A DNA stretch of 64,000 nucleotides. Source: Chondrosia reniformis. Lineage: Eukaryota; Porifera; Demospongiae; Chondrillida; Chondrillidae. Positions 15,001 to 25,700 of the stretch are shown here, in pieces (the first letter of the stretch is position 1; the number at the start of each line of letters is the position of its first letter). The notes beneath the pieces are model-generated. The model had not been told where the DNA came from. It worked only from the letters and a program-made list of their open reading frames with translations, and made no database searches. Position numbers and translations under genes: made by a program. The DNA lies in the NCBI GenBank assembly GCA_947172415.1, contig OX359202.1, positions 5,938,899-6,002,898 on the forward strand, in the 5' to 3' direction.

Positions 15001-18000
15001 ATATATGTATAAAATGCAAACCAAAAGTGGTTGTATATACGTATATATATCAGCAGGCAAAGATCTTTGAATACGTACCAAATTGGATTATTAAAAACTA
15101 TGGCACAAAAACACTTAACTCCAGTTTATTAATCTAATAATACCAGCCATCATCATGGCAACCTCAAATCCACAAACAAGGACTTCTCCCAGGATGTGAA
15201 CTGGGACCTTCAGTCTAAACACAACATAAGTAAAATGGCGGGTCATTTCTGCCTACCATTCAAACATGCTGAGAATTTGTGCTAGTTTTGGTAAACAGAA
15301 TACAATTCACACATACAACATAATTTTCAAGGAGATAACACTATTAAGAGAACAAATTTATCTTCAATTACCAAACATGCTTTCAATTAGTGTGGTTATC
15401 AAGTAAAACCCTTAAATAAAGTCATTTTGTGGGGTTCACAAAGGAGAGCTGGTAGAGCAAAACAAGGTGGCAGAGCTGCCATCAAAGGGTTTTCCACTCC
15501 TGCGGAAATCTGATAACTGTAAAGTGGGCACACAGAAGGGGATGACCTAACAGCTCATTTCAGTACTCTCAACATGGCTACCATGTACAAGTAGGGAAGA
15601 CTATAAAGTCACAACTGAGGTTGAAATTTAAAACCATGAAAATATAATTAACCTGCAAAGGATTCCTTCAAGTCCTAGAAATGCCTAGTGGCAGAGTACA
15701 ATTCCTGCTTGCATGTATACGTATGCATTAACAAAACAGAACCAGAAACAGCTGTCTGGCCCAGTGGAGAAAAAGAGAAGATATATAAGTACAAAACTCT
15801 TGTATCTTCATCTAAAGCTCTCAATAGGTTTAGTCCCCTATAAATCTCTTACTCTAAAGTACTTGTAGCATGTTGAAAAAATGGTGGTTAGATTATTATT
15901 ATTATTATTATTAATGGTTGTAAATTTTACTTAATCATGCTCAAAGGATATTAATGAACATCCAGTGATAATTCATATTTCATATGTAAGGTATATTTTT
16001 GTAAACAAAGGTGTTTACAAAGAAAGAATACACATATATAAGGTTATCATGGTAAAGTTGTATTGTACATACATTTAGGTACATGATCCTTGGATACATA
16101 CATGCTCACTTAACATTATGCTGGTTAGAAAACCAGTCAACTCCATCTTAGCTCATTGATTGCAAATTAGCGCCACAAATTAGAAACTTAAAGTGCTATG
16201 TTGTTAAATAATTTGCCAATTTGTCTTTTTTAATATATTTCCATGTGAAATGTGTTTATTATGAATTGCAAAAACGGAAATTCTACAATTCTAAATTGCC
16301 ATAATTACTTCTCATTTATCTGTCTCATTCCACCTACTAATTGAATCTTTCATGCAAAAAGAGAAACATCACTAAAAAGTTATCAAGAAATGACTCGCCT
16401 GACTGTAAATTCTTTCCATAGTGTCAGACCAACTACAAAAACATTACTATAGTAACTACCTCTTGATTACATGTAGACATGTACCAGAACAAATTATGCT
16501 AATTTCTTGGTTTTGCACGGGAGGAGCTTCAGTCACTTTGCAGCTGTGCATGCAACAAGCCAATCAAAACAGGTTAATCAGTAGCAGCTGCTTTACTCCC
16601 TTCTGTTACACTCTACAGGGCCTGACCAATAAAGGCTTTATATGTTGCTATTCACACATCATATGATTAAAATCAACTGACAGACTTGTCATTCTGTTGC
16701 CCAATAAGGCAGTGACCAGGAAAGACAGCGCCAAACACCCGACTGGAATCACCAAATCAATTATGACTTTTCACAAATCAGAAGAAGAATATAAGATATA
16801 CAACAACATTTATGGCTTTATTTACACAGTGTTATGTAATACTTAAATATAATTGATTAGTGAATCAATAGAACTTCAAACATTCCAAAATCTTCAAAAT
16901 TGGGCAGTGAAAGATTTGTAATTTAATATTATTTCATATGCACTAGTAATACTGCAGACACTTGATACCCATAATAAAGCAATACTTATTACATACGTAC
17001 GTACGTAGCCCCTTTGTAAACATGCATGCAGATACAGCTGTCTGGCCAAATGGAGAAGTGGAGATTATAATGAAGGATGGAAGTCTAAGTGCATCTAAAG
17101 GGCCATTTAGATGAGGCTAATATCACATAAATACAGACTAAAGAACATAGGACTTATGATATTAAGGGCAAGTCTAATAGAATAGGACTTTGGGTGAGGA
17201 TACAGTTCACAGTTAGACCTTCATGGTGATCCTGGGAGCCTTTGTCTTCTTGGTTTGTTAACCTTTAGCATACATAAATAAACACGTTGAGTACTGAAAT
17301 CAATTAATTACACACCAGATCATTGTTAGGCAATGTTTTTTATTTTGGAAATGTAAATAACTAATAACTAAATAACTTACAGAGATACATTAAATCAGAT
17401 TGATTCAACCTCTACATTGAAAATACCTGAAATAACCTTTGATTTAAATGAAAATCGTTTTTAAGTATTAATGATATACCCACCCCACAACACTCTACAG
17501 ACTAATGTAAGCACTCAATTACATTTGGTATCTGTTTACATTTACCAGCTTTCATTTCAAAGATTATAATTTGTAGCCAATAAAATTCAGATTGAATAAA
17601 GGTTACGTATGAGAACCTACATAGCGAAATGAACACAGGTGCGTAAAGACCGATGAAGTGTGCCAGCTGCCTCAGTTAACCACATGTACTACGGTGAATA
17701 CGTGGCAATCAATACATACATTGGTTGACCGCAGAGACAGAGCCTAATAGATATTAAACACAAACCAATTATCAAATTGACAAAAAGGCAAGTGTTACAG
17801 CATCTTATGACAACCGATGTAACAATGAAAAACACTTGCAACTTTTCTTCCCGTTTCAATTGTAGGTTAAGACAAAACTAGTACATTATCATCAGAAATG
17901 TCTCAACCTATTAACATTAATGAAAGTCTTCAAGTCTGAGAGTGTAGAGTGTGGATGAAACATGATAGTATCAGAAATTACATCTACACTGTTAAGTAAA

Positions 18001-21000
18001 CGGCTGCACATGAAATTTAGTTACAAAGTAGAGATTATGTAACATCCAGTTCAAGATTTTGACCTACTTAAAGGATAAAAAATAAACAAATGTTATGTAC
18101 ACCTACCATATAAGGATTTCCCCAATTGAATTCCCAGTTGCCAGGGAGTCTCTGTTCGGATGTGCAGCCAGACAGGTCACATGATGATCTTGAGAATGAC
18201 TACAAACAGTTAAAAACATTTAATTTACCAATAATAAATTGATAGCATTTGTACAATATTCTGATAACATAAACATACATACATTACTGCTGATGAAGAC
18301 TACGGGTCGAAATGTTCAATCTAGCTCAATTTTGTTGCCGATAGCTCCAATAAACTTATCTTTCACATACATACATGTACGTATACTGTACTTGGTATTT
18401 AATGTGCATAATTAGGCATATAAATTTGTACTGTAAGTAGCCTCCACAAAAATAAATTTATCAAAGGCAACTCTAGCATTATAAATTTAATTATCTGATG
18501 TGGCTTTAGAGTACACTGTAAATTAAAAATTAAACAGTTTATGGGATAAAGGTCTGCTAATAATTCCAATGCCTTTATAGTGGCTTGGGTAGTCTCTAAA
18601 ACAATGCAATAACAAAACGGATTAACATCTAAGCTGTTATGTACATAAAGTTGAAGTGTCGCTGTTAAGCCAGTAATCAGTGAATCCAGGTATACAATAT
18701 CACAAGACCCAGCATATCTGACTTGATTCATGAATTTATACAGGTATCTATGGGGGTATTCTTGTATTAATCCATGCACTATAATACCAATAAAGTAAGA
18801 ATACTTCAGACACTTTTTAAAACCCTCTGTGATTAGGAAGGAAAATTAAGACTTTCCAAATATGGTAAAACAAAGAAGAAACAAGTCTTACGTGTACATT
18901 CATATGCCCATAAAAGGAATGGTATCCATAGCCATAGTAACTGGTATCTTATATGATTACACAGACATGCAATGCATGCATGGAATGTACTCTATGAATT
19001 CATAGACTCTGGGTACCACACACAGTCAATGTAGCCTTGTGGATCAAGCATTATGTAATAGTCTAGAAATTAGGCATTTGGGAACCAGGACTAGTACACA
19101 ACACTACAATAAAGGTTGCTTCAACCTATCCTTGAAAGGGTTCATCTTTCAATCTATTTTGAGCATCTACGTAAGTAGGTCAATTCTTGGTTTGAACTTC
19201 TTTGACCATTGGGGTTGTAATGAACCCTTTCAAAGACATGTATACAAGTTGACAAAGGTACTGACTACTTCACATGAGCACATTAAAGAGGTGGGTTCTA
19301 ATTAGAGTGAGACTGGCTCTCATATTTTTCAAATAACCACCATTCTCCACAGGAAGAAAGTCAACAAAAAATCTTACATTTATTAAGCCAGTCACTTTTC
19401 CGTCTCTCAGAATCAGATTCCCTCCAAGATTCTCCACAAAGATGATGATTTTTTTAAAGTAGTTAATTGAAACATATCACTTAAGTCCATTCAATTTAGC
19501 TATATAATAGATATTATGATTATCTCTCTGTTAAATTAGTCAATGGTCTTTTAACACGTTTTTCATCAATTCAGAACTCCTAGCAATAGCAGAAGGCTGA
19601 TGTAATTACATCAGAATATAATAACCTAGATGTGCAGTGTATTACAGCAGAGTGACAGGTGTGGAATGGTCAAAGATGAATGGGATTGTCTTGTATAGAA
19701 CAGCCATGACGTTATTATACATCTGCTGAATATGGAACATTTATTATTCTCAGAAACACAAGATCAGGGTACCATCTGTGCTTGAGAGCAGTTTGTATAC
19801 ACAAGCAGAACATGGCTTTACAAATTAACAACTATAGTGTGACCACCTCTCCAGTGTGACCACCTCTCTAGTGTGACCACCTCTCCAGTGTGACCACCTC
19901 TCCAGTGTGACCACCTCTCTAGTGTGACCACCTCTCTAGTGTGACCACCTCTCTAGTGTGACCACCTCTCTAGTGTGACCACCTCTCTAGTGTGACCACC
20001 TCTCTAGTGTGACCACCTCTCTAGTGTGACCACCTCTCTAGTGTGACCACCTCTCTAGTGTGACCACCTCTCTAGTGTGACCACCTCTCTAGTGTGACCA
20101 CCTCTCTAGTGTGACCACCTCTCTAGTGTGACCACCTCTCTAGTGTGACCACCTCTCTAGTGTGACCACCTCTCTAGTGTGACCACCTCTAATGTGACCA
20201 CCTCTCTAGTGTGACCACCTCTCTAGTGTGACCACCTCCCTAGTGTGACCACCTCTCTAGTGTGACTTTACGTTCAGATGGTACTGGTTCAACATTCTTC
20301 TCACCTAATCACTGTGTCCAATAAGAAACTATAAACTAGAATCTTTCTCTTGGAATAACCAACTAAATGATCTCCCTAAAAGAAATAGGAATCAAATTTA
20401 GTCAACACGGCCTACGTATAAAGTAAGTTTAAAAAAATCCACTCAACCAAATGCCTCCAAAGAAATTTGAGTAGGTAATGAAACAGAATATATGAAATTT
20501 AATTGCTTGCACACAGTAATCAAATCATTTCTCCTCACCTTGTGTGTAAATACTATAGTACTGTGGGATGATAGCCTTTTCAGCAAGATGGGGGCTGTTG
20601 CTAGGATACCAGCTGACTCCTCCCCCCTGTGTTTCCTTAGTACATCTTTCAAGGATAAGCAGGCAACTTCCCAACTGTCATCTAATAAATATGCAGCTTA
20701 CATTGATTACAATCTAGGGCATTGTTCTCAACAGTATAAGGATGAAGACAATTAACAATTCTTCTATAGAATCTATACAAGCCAATTAATTCACAATACT
20801 AGGTAGCTTGGATACCTCTTTCCTTATTTGGCTTTGTTCTCTGACATTTTCCTAGTATTGGAGGGAAAAGGGGGAACAACTATGAATGGTACTGTCAAGG
20901 ACTAATTGATAATACATTAAATCAATGCATATTCAGCTGTCAAGTAAGGTCTATATGGGTTTGAATACATTTAATATAAAAACGGAAGCTTTTCCTAGTA

Positions 21001-22435
21001 AAATCATACTATTGACATGACTTCTGACTAGTAAATCATACATTGTGACTACAAGTTAATGGTATTTATACAAGTAAAACTGACTAAAACAAATACAGTT
21101 GAAACACCATCAGGGTTTCTCTTAGAAAATATCACAAAGGGGAGAGCAAAATACAATATTGCTAAATTTTGAGTGGATGACCTCATTTAATGGCTTGCTT
21201 GCAATTAAAAAGGCCATTTGTTTTTTGTTCAATATGCCCCTCCTAAAAGAAAACGTTGACTAATGTATCATGAAGAATTCACAGAAATCACATAACTACC
21301 TCATCTATTCAACGTTACCTGGTACCTACAAATTAATTAAGAAAATGGCTACTACCAATTAAATTAAGAGAAAACCACAATTTGAAAACAAGCCCACCGT
21401 TTTATGTACAAATCAGAATATTGAATTATGACATCAGCTGTCAAAACATCTGTGAAAACAGCTGCGTACTAAAAGGTCTCATCAATAAAATATTTATAAT
21501 TATTAAAACTAAAACCTGGCAGTAATACTTACTTAATAAAGCCAGGTCCATCTGGCCCTTAGTTCTGATTGGCCTTGTGCACAAATAATACAAAGGTTGG
21601 TTAAAGTCAATGAACTGTAAAATGTAGGCAAAAGAGAGGAAACATCAAATAAAGTAGGAACAGTGTGAAATATGTAAATAATAGTGTAAATTGAGCATGA
21701 AAATATCCATTAATGTGGTTTAAATTAAAATCGACAAGCTAGTTCACATTTAGCAGTGAGCCATCAGTGCAGTCCCAGAACCTCATTTTACCATCTTCAG
21801 TCAGTGAAATAACCTAAAGTGGTAATACATGTGAAATAGAGGATTAAAACATATCAATACACAATTTAAATACTGAAATTGTAAGAGTTACGTACCTATT
21901 TTACATTAAAAACACATGTACAATCAAAAGTGATAATCTTATGAATAAGTAATCATTATTTCAATGGTATATTGTGTCTTCTATATACACCATATATGGA
22001 AAACAAGGCATTCAAATAATTACTAAATGCATGACTTGCTCAATCAAATACAAGTCTACACTTGCAAGTTTACGTCTTGCTCAAAATAAATTCATAGTCG
22101 CCTGTCTAGCCAACCAGAAACACAACTGTACCTGAGTTAAATTCAAAGGGTTAAAAGTGATGCAGGTCACGTGACTCTTGGACTGGGCGCTGAGCAACCG
22201 AACCAGCTTGCCAGTGACTGTGCTGTACACTTTAACTTTCTCCCCACAACAGAGAAGCAGCAACCTTGAGCAAGAGAAACGGAGACTCGGCTTACGTAGA
22301 CGCTAAACTAAATTATTGCTGTCTATAAAGGTGTTTCGAACTACTATCTTACTTTGAATCTTTGGTGAAGAGTGGTTTTTGTATGCCGATGCTAAATCCA
22401 TCAAAAGCTTCAACTAAACATTTTGTACCGTTCAT
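1..22435 (-). CDS. WDR75: WDR75 (UTP17) WD-repeat protein of the SSU processome, 3' end off the window
   Basis: WDR75/UTP17 is a nucleolar WD40 protein of the t-UTP part of the small-subunit processome, needed for rRNA transcription and early 18S processing (family knowledge). Coding exons, 5' to 3' on the minus strand: 22353-22435, 22132-22264, 21748-21813, 21533-21614, 20539-20681, then an unresolved part (a possible exon 19378-19431 and at least one more), 18107-18199, 14784-14875, 14354-14509, 12877-12921, 9094-9230, 5060-5167, 2193-2278, 801-1053 and probably a micro-exon 312-329. Reading phases agree across every resolved junction. Landmarks that follow human WDR75 in order are KVKVYSTVTGKLV, DGKMRFWDCTDG, HVTCLAAHP, LHWHAHQVNDLHF, FIPRLGGSIQRV, GHIQFYHP, SSDGQWMAT, ASDGHFKLW and FSQDGSLLAVVYNS. 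The start ATG lies in a short first exon ending FTKDSK, as in the human protein. The introns are long for this window and hold most of the repeats listed below. Remaining blades and the C terminus are outside the window. Confidence 0.9.
312..329 (-). other. WDR75: Candidate 18-nt micro-exon of WDR75
   Basis: After the exon ending LLAVVYNS (phase 0) the minus strand offers an acceptor TTTAG, six codons reading HLTLWK, and a GTGAGC donor. The spacing from LLAV to the blade tryptophan is nine residues, the same as in human WDR75 (LLAV-SFEEIVTIW). A similar segment reading HLTVWNLLTDAG lies at 85-118 before a GTATGT donor, with a possible acceptor at 136-137, but it needs a different phase. Which is used, or whether they are alternatives, cannot be settled from the DNA alone. 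Confidence 0.5.
1363..1484 (-). repeat. Dispersed SINE-like element, minus-oriented partial copy
   Basis: This is a partial reversed copy of the family best seen at 8340, 12200 and 51981. The diagnostic strings, reversed here, are the block around AAAACTCTTG, the CATCCAAAG stretch and the CCTATAGGCC box. It lies in a WDR75 intron. Confidence 0.65.
2812..2905 (+). repeat. Dispersed repeat, second family (pair with 32816-32905)
   Basis: The segment from TATAATTCCAGTGATT through a CATTATACAATCAATTCCCT-like stretch to GGACCATTT resembles 32816-32905, which reads TATAATTCCAGTGATTTCCC then TGTGCAATAGACTCCCT and GGACCATTT. Two diverged copies in one window indicate a dispersed element. No open frame or terminal repeat was seen. 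Confidence 0.45.
4440..4574 (-). repeat. Dispersed SINE-like element, minus-oriented copy
   Basis: Reversed copy covering the A-box-like part through the 3' CACCATTTTTCTTCC end, in a WDR75 intron. It shares the CCTATAGGGAACTAAACC block (reverse of the GGTTTAGTTCCC box) with the other copies. Confidence 0.7.
6620..6755 (+). repeat. Dispersed SINE-like element, plus-oriented copy lacking its first part
   Basis: It starts at TGGCCCAGTGGAGAAGAAG and runs through CTTGCATCCTCATCCAAAGC and a TATAGGCCTTTA block to an AAGAAATGGTCCATTATAT end. The first of these strings matches a tRNA-type A box; this copy lacks the upstream CAGGGTCACTGATGAAGG block seen in longer copies. Confidence 0.7.
8340..8525 (+). 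repeat. Dispersed SINE-like element, near full-length copy
   Basis: The copy contains, in order, AAGGTCACTGATAAAGGATG, GGAATTCCCAGAAACAGCTG, the TGGACCAGTGG A-box-like site, CTTGCATCCTCATCCAAAGC, GGTTAGTTCC (B-box-like, about 56 bp after the A box) and ATAGGCCTTTACTTG, ending near GTGTGTTAGGTTATTTA. A-to-B spacing is close to that of serine/leucine tRNA genes. Confidence 0.7.
10917..11445. repeat. 31-bp minisatellite, about 17 units
   Basis: Units of 31 bp containing GAGAGATGCTTGAGAGCAGA follow one another with few changes: GTTGG units at both ends, GCTGG units in the middle, and one unit two bases longer near 11200. It lies in the WDR75 intron between 9230 and 12877. Because the period is not a multiple of three and no unit carries a stop on the minus strand, all three minus frames stay open over about 500 bp. 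I do not regard those frames as genes. Confidence 0.95.
12200..12405 (+). repeat. Dispersed SINE-like element, near full-length copy
   Basis: It carries the full order CCAGGGTCACTGATGAAGGG, GGAATTCCCAGTAACAGCTG, GGTCCAGTGGAGCAG, CTTCATCCAAAGC, GGTTTAGTTCCCCTATAGGC, and AGTAGGCATAGCATGTAGC ending near GTGTATTAGATTTTTCATG. Its 3' part is nearly the same as the truncated copy at 55585-55662. Confidence 0.7.
14880..14996. repeat. (ATT)n tract flanked by duplicated CCCATGCATGGACTA
   Basis: Two copies of CCCATGCATGGACTA, near 14921 and 14980, flank an ATT/TA-rich microsatellite. Each copy contains the palindrome CCATGCATGG. It lies directly upstream of the WDR75 exon 14784-14875, on the acceptor side. 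This is most simply a slippage duplication. Confidence 0.6.
15739..15900 (+). repeat. Dispersed SINE-like element, plus-oriented copy
   Basis: The copy runs from CCAGAAACAGCTGTCTGGCC through CAGTGGAGAAAAAGAGAAG, CTTGTATCTTCATCTAAAGC, AGGTTTAGTCCCCTATAAA and GTAGCATGTTGAAAAAATGG. It is followed by an (ATT)n tract at 15892-15915, a possible microsatellite tail. Confidence 0.7.
18278..18365. repeat. Possible remnant of a retroelement 3' end
   Basis: The string CTGATGAAGACTACGGGTCG followed by AAATGTTCAA, then AATAAACTT, resembles the repeated 3' segment common in invertebrate retroelements. This comes from memory of the motif only; only one copy is visible here, so the call is weak. Confidence 0.25.
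19840..20270. repeat. 17-bp satellite array, about 25 units (copy 1)
   Basis: Tandem units of GTGTGACCACCTCTCTA with few substitutions (some CTCTCCA units, one short unit near 20190). The same unit in the same orientation makes up the array at 56433-57195. The array lies in a WDR75 intron. There are no unique spacers, so it is not a CRISPR array. Confidence 0.97.
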
Positions 22436-22499
22436 TTTTGACCACGTGGGTTAAAAGTCACGTGCCATTGAGCGTGCGTATCTTATATGGGCGCGAAGG
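22436..22499. promoter_or_regulatory. Divergent WDR75/TALPID3 promoter core with two CACGTG E-boxes
   Basis: The WDR75 start codon (22435, minus) and the end of a likely TALPID3 5' non-coding exon (splice donor GTGAGT at 22500, plus) are about 65 bp apart. Between them are two CACGTG palindromes at 22443-22448 and 22459-22464, the second inside GTCACGTG. This is the binding core of bHLH-zip factors (MYC/MAX, USF, MITF/TFE). No TATA box is seen. A shared bidirectional promoter is inferred; transcription starts are not visible. Confidence 0.65.
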
Positions 22500-22729
22500 G
22501 TGAGTGTTTACTTATCCCGAAACTATATATCTTTTCGGTTATCCTTATCACAGAATTGATACCATTGTAGCTGCCAATAATGTGTGGAATTTTATTAGGT
22601 TTACTGTATTATTGCTTGAATTAAATTGTTTAAATTTGATGTACCATCACTGCCTTTTGAAGCCATACAAGAATGCATTATTCATACTGTAATTAATCTT
22701 ATTATCTCATTCAGGTTATTGTATTTTTA

Positions 22730-25700
22730 ATGGAGACGGCCAAGGAATTATTGGAAGTTACATTATCAGCTGTAAATCCACTTAAGAAAGCCCCCGTTGG
22801 TCCACGCCGTTCACCCTTCTCTGATGTTGCGCAGGATAATGTATTTTCACCATTAGCTAGTGAACTGACAGCTAGTGACATTAGTTTTGAACATGCAAGC
22901 AAAATAAATGAGAGTTCAATTTCAAATTCACTCTCTGCCAGCGAGAATGGAAACAATAATAGTTTGACAAGGGTTAAGATATCTTCTAAGCTGGTAAAGG
23001 AAATTCATTCACCCATCCTTCCTCACACAAACCAGACTCCTACCCCACCTCCAGCCCTACAGTCTAACAATCGTTGCTTAAGAGGTTTGCTATGCATATT
23101 CAAATGTGATTCATGATCAAATACATATTGCATGGAAGAGCAGTTTTCAATTTGTGATTGACAAGTGCAAATTTATCATTCTTGGAATTTAGATTTATCT
23201 GACTTGAGTTTGTCCTTGAAGCCAAGAAATGCTGAAAAAGTAAATCAACTGGATTCTTCAATTGTGTCAAAGATTAATGATTGTTTAGTGTGTCATGAGC
23301 TCAGCTTCTATTACACATTTTAGGAAGTAACATCTATGGAAGCATTTATAGAAAAGAATAAGGAAAGATATTTTCCTTCATCTGGTAGGAATACAGTCAA
23401 GTGGCTGACACTGTATGCAATTCATACATATAAAAATATATTCCGACTCATCTATGAAAAATGCAAAACCCTTTTGAAAGTACAAAGTGAATCACACACC
23501 ATTATTTATTAATTTTTGTGCTCAAAATGTGAAAATGGTCTACCTATAATAACTTTGTGTTTTAAGCAACAATTATACAAAATTGTCCAAAATTTTTAAC
23601 CAAGTAGATTTTCCTAAATAGTTAGTGATTACTTTATTGCCATTTCTGAGGAATTGCTTAATTTTTACTTTCAGTCATTCAAATAAAATGGCTGTTCTTA
23701 TATACAGTCTCTACATGTAAATCTTCATAAGGTATCTTCCACTGATTTGATTCATTTGGGTGACTTATTTCATTATACATAATTTATTTCATGACAGTTG
23801 CTTATTGTCTAGTTAGACTCATCCTTTTTGTGGTCTATAATTAAGTGTTTTAACTGGATTTGTCACACATCCATGATTGACTCTCTCAATTCTTTGTTCC
23901 CAAATAGCAGCTAGTGTCAAGCTGTAGTCTGTTTTCTGTCTTTCACACTATCAGTTTACTGGCTGGTGTTAATATTGGATTGCTTTTGATTTACTCTTAG
24001 GGTTTCAGTAGTAACCACAAATACACTAAAAATTGTGTCCAATTATTTCCCACCAACTGATAGGGGCTGGGCATTGACTTGTTAAATTTAAAGGAATCAA
24101 ATCCCTCCCATAACTGTCTAGTCATACCCCCACACTATACCAATCCCTACAAACATTTTCAGATGACAACCTGCTGTTAAATTGAGTAGGCATGTAGATT
24201 GTAATCAAGATTGCACAAGGCATGAGTTTTCATTTGAACTTATCGCAGTGCATTCTTGAAAAGGTGACCATTCTCAGTTAGTAACTGATCCGCCTGTAGT
24301 AGCTTGGTTATCTGTGGAATTCCAGGAGGAGTATTAGTGGTAGGACCTCGCTGATAGAGCATGCTACTACATAGTGTACATATTTGGAGTGCTACATGAC
24401 ATGTCCTGACATTTATTGCTGCCTTAGATGATAGCTGTGTTGCAGTTGGAACAACTGGAGCAGAGATGAAAGGTCAAAAAAATGCCCGATGTGTGCTATC
24501 ACAATTGTAAGTATGACCATCTAGAGCCTAATACAAATGTCTTCTTGAATTTATGTTTGACATTTCCCACTTTATAAGTGGGAAGTCATGTAGTGCAAGA
24601 CAGGTTGTCTATCCCGTGTACCAGAAAGACAATCAGAGAGATCAAATGGCTCCTTGTTATCAGCAGAACACTCTAAGGGACATGGCTGCTTTGGCAGCAA
24701 CTTCTGCTGCGGCTGCTGTTGTTTCTGCTACTGGTGCCAAATCATTGTTAGGAAATGTATGTGGTATTGTTTGCTGATAATCAGCTGAATCGATTAGAAG
24801 TGAAATTGCAAAACCTCTGGAAGCATTGATATCGTATAACCAATTCCATACAGGATGAAATGAAATTTGAAAAAGAAAGACACAACGTTGATGAAAATCG
24901 AATTAGAAGGAGTGGTAAGAAAAACACAAAACAAATGAAAAACTGTCAGCCCCACTTACCTGAGCCAGAAGCCAGACCTCTACTTCCTGAAATCAGACAG
25001 GAACTGAGTCACCTGAAGAAAGATGTCATCAAAGAAGTTCAAAAAGATAATGCAGAAATCTTGGAAAAGCTGAATGAAATGTCTAATTTGAAAAAGGTAC
25101 ATTTTTGGTAATTCAAACTATATGTGAGGGTTATTATAAATCTTGGTATCTTTAGTTAACAAGAAAGGTACCTGAAGAGAAACAAGGTCAATCATTAAAG
25201 CAGAGAGATGAGTCATCCCAGCCAGTGAGTCAGGAATCTCTGATATGAATTAGTTTTCCTAACAAAGATTGCGAGTGAATTGATGTACCTCAATTTATCA
25301 ATTACATTCTGTTTAGGTTTCCTTTAATAAGAAAAATATGTCGAAAGATGAACACATACCGAAATCACTGTAAGCCGCGATGTAGTCTAATTGATGATAT
25401 TCATTGCCTGTATATTATAAGGTGGCGGTGACGTAAGATATTTTTTAGGGCCGTTACTTATGCCTTTATAAAAGGTGCAAAAAAGCAGTATTTGACGTTT
25501 TTCGACTAGAAACAAATCAGTTGTGGGAATGGCGAGTAATAATAGCACTCCAGCCGCACGATACAGGCAGAAATGCTTCCTTTGTGACGTCCCACGTGGA
25601 GCATGGGCAATGCTGGGTGATTTTTCGGAACCGATTTGCCGAGCTTGTTGCAATTATGAGGGAATCGATCGCATCGAGGAGGTGATTGAAAGAGCTAGAG

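Noticed and set aside
17030..17360. Possible further SINE-like copies in two orientations
   Set aside because: Only short matches (GCTGTCTGGCC and a reversed AAGAAGACAAAGG block) are present; too fragmentary to list as copies.
19840..20270. Regular repeat array that could suggest CRISPR
   Set aside because: Units are directly adjacent with no unique spacers, the host is an animal genome, and no cas genes are present.
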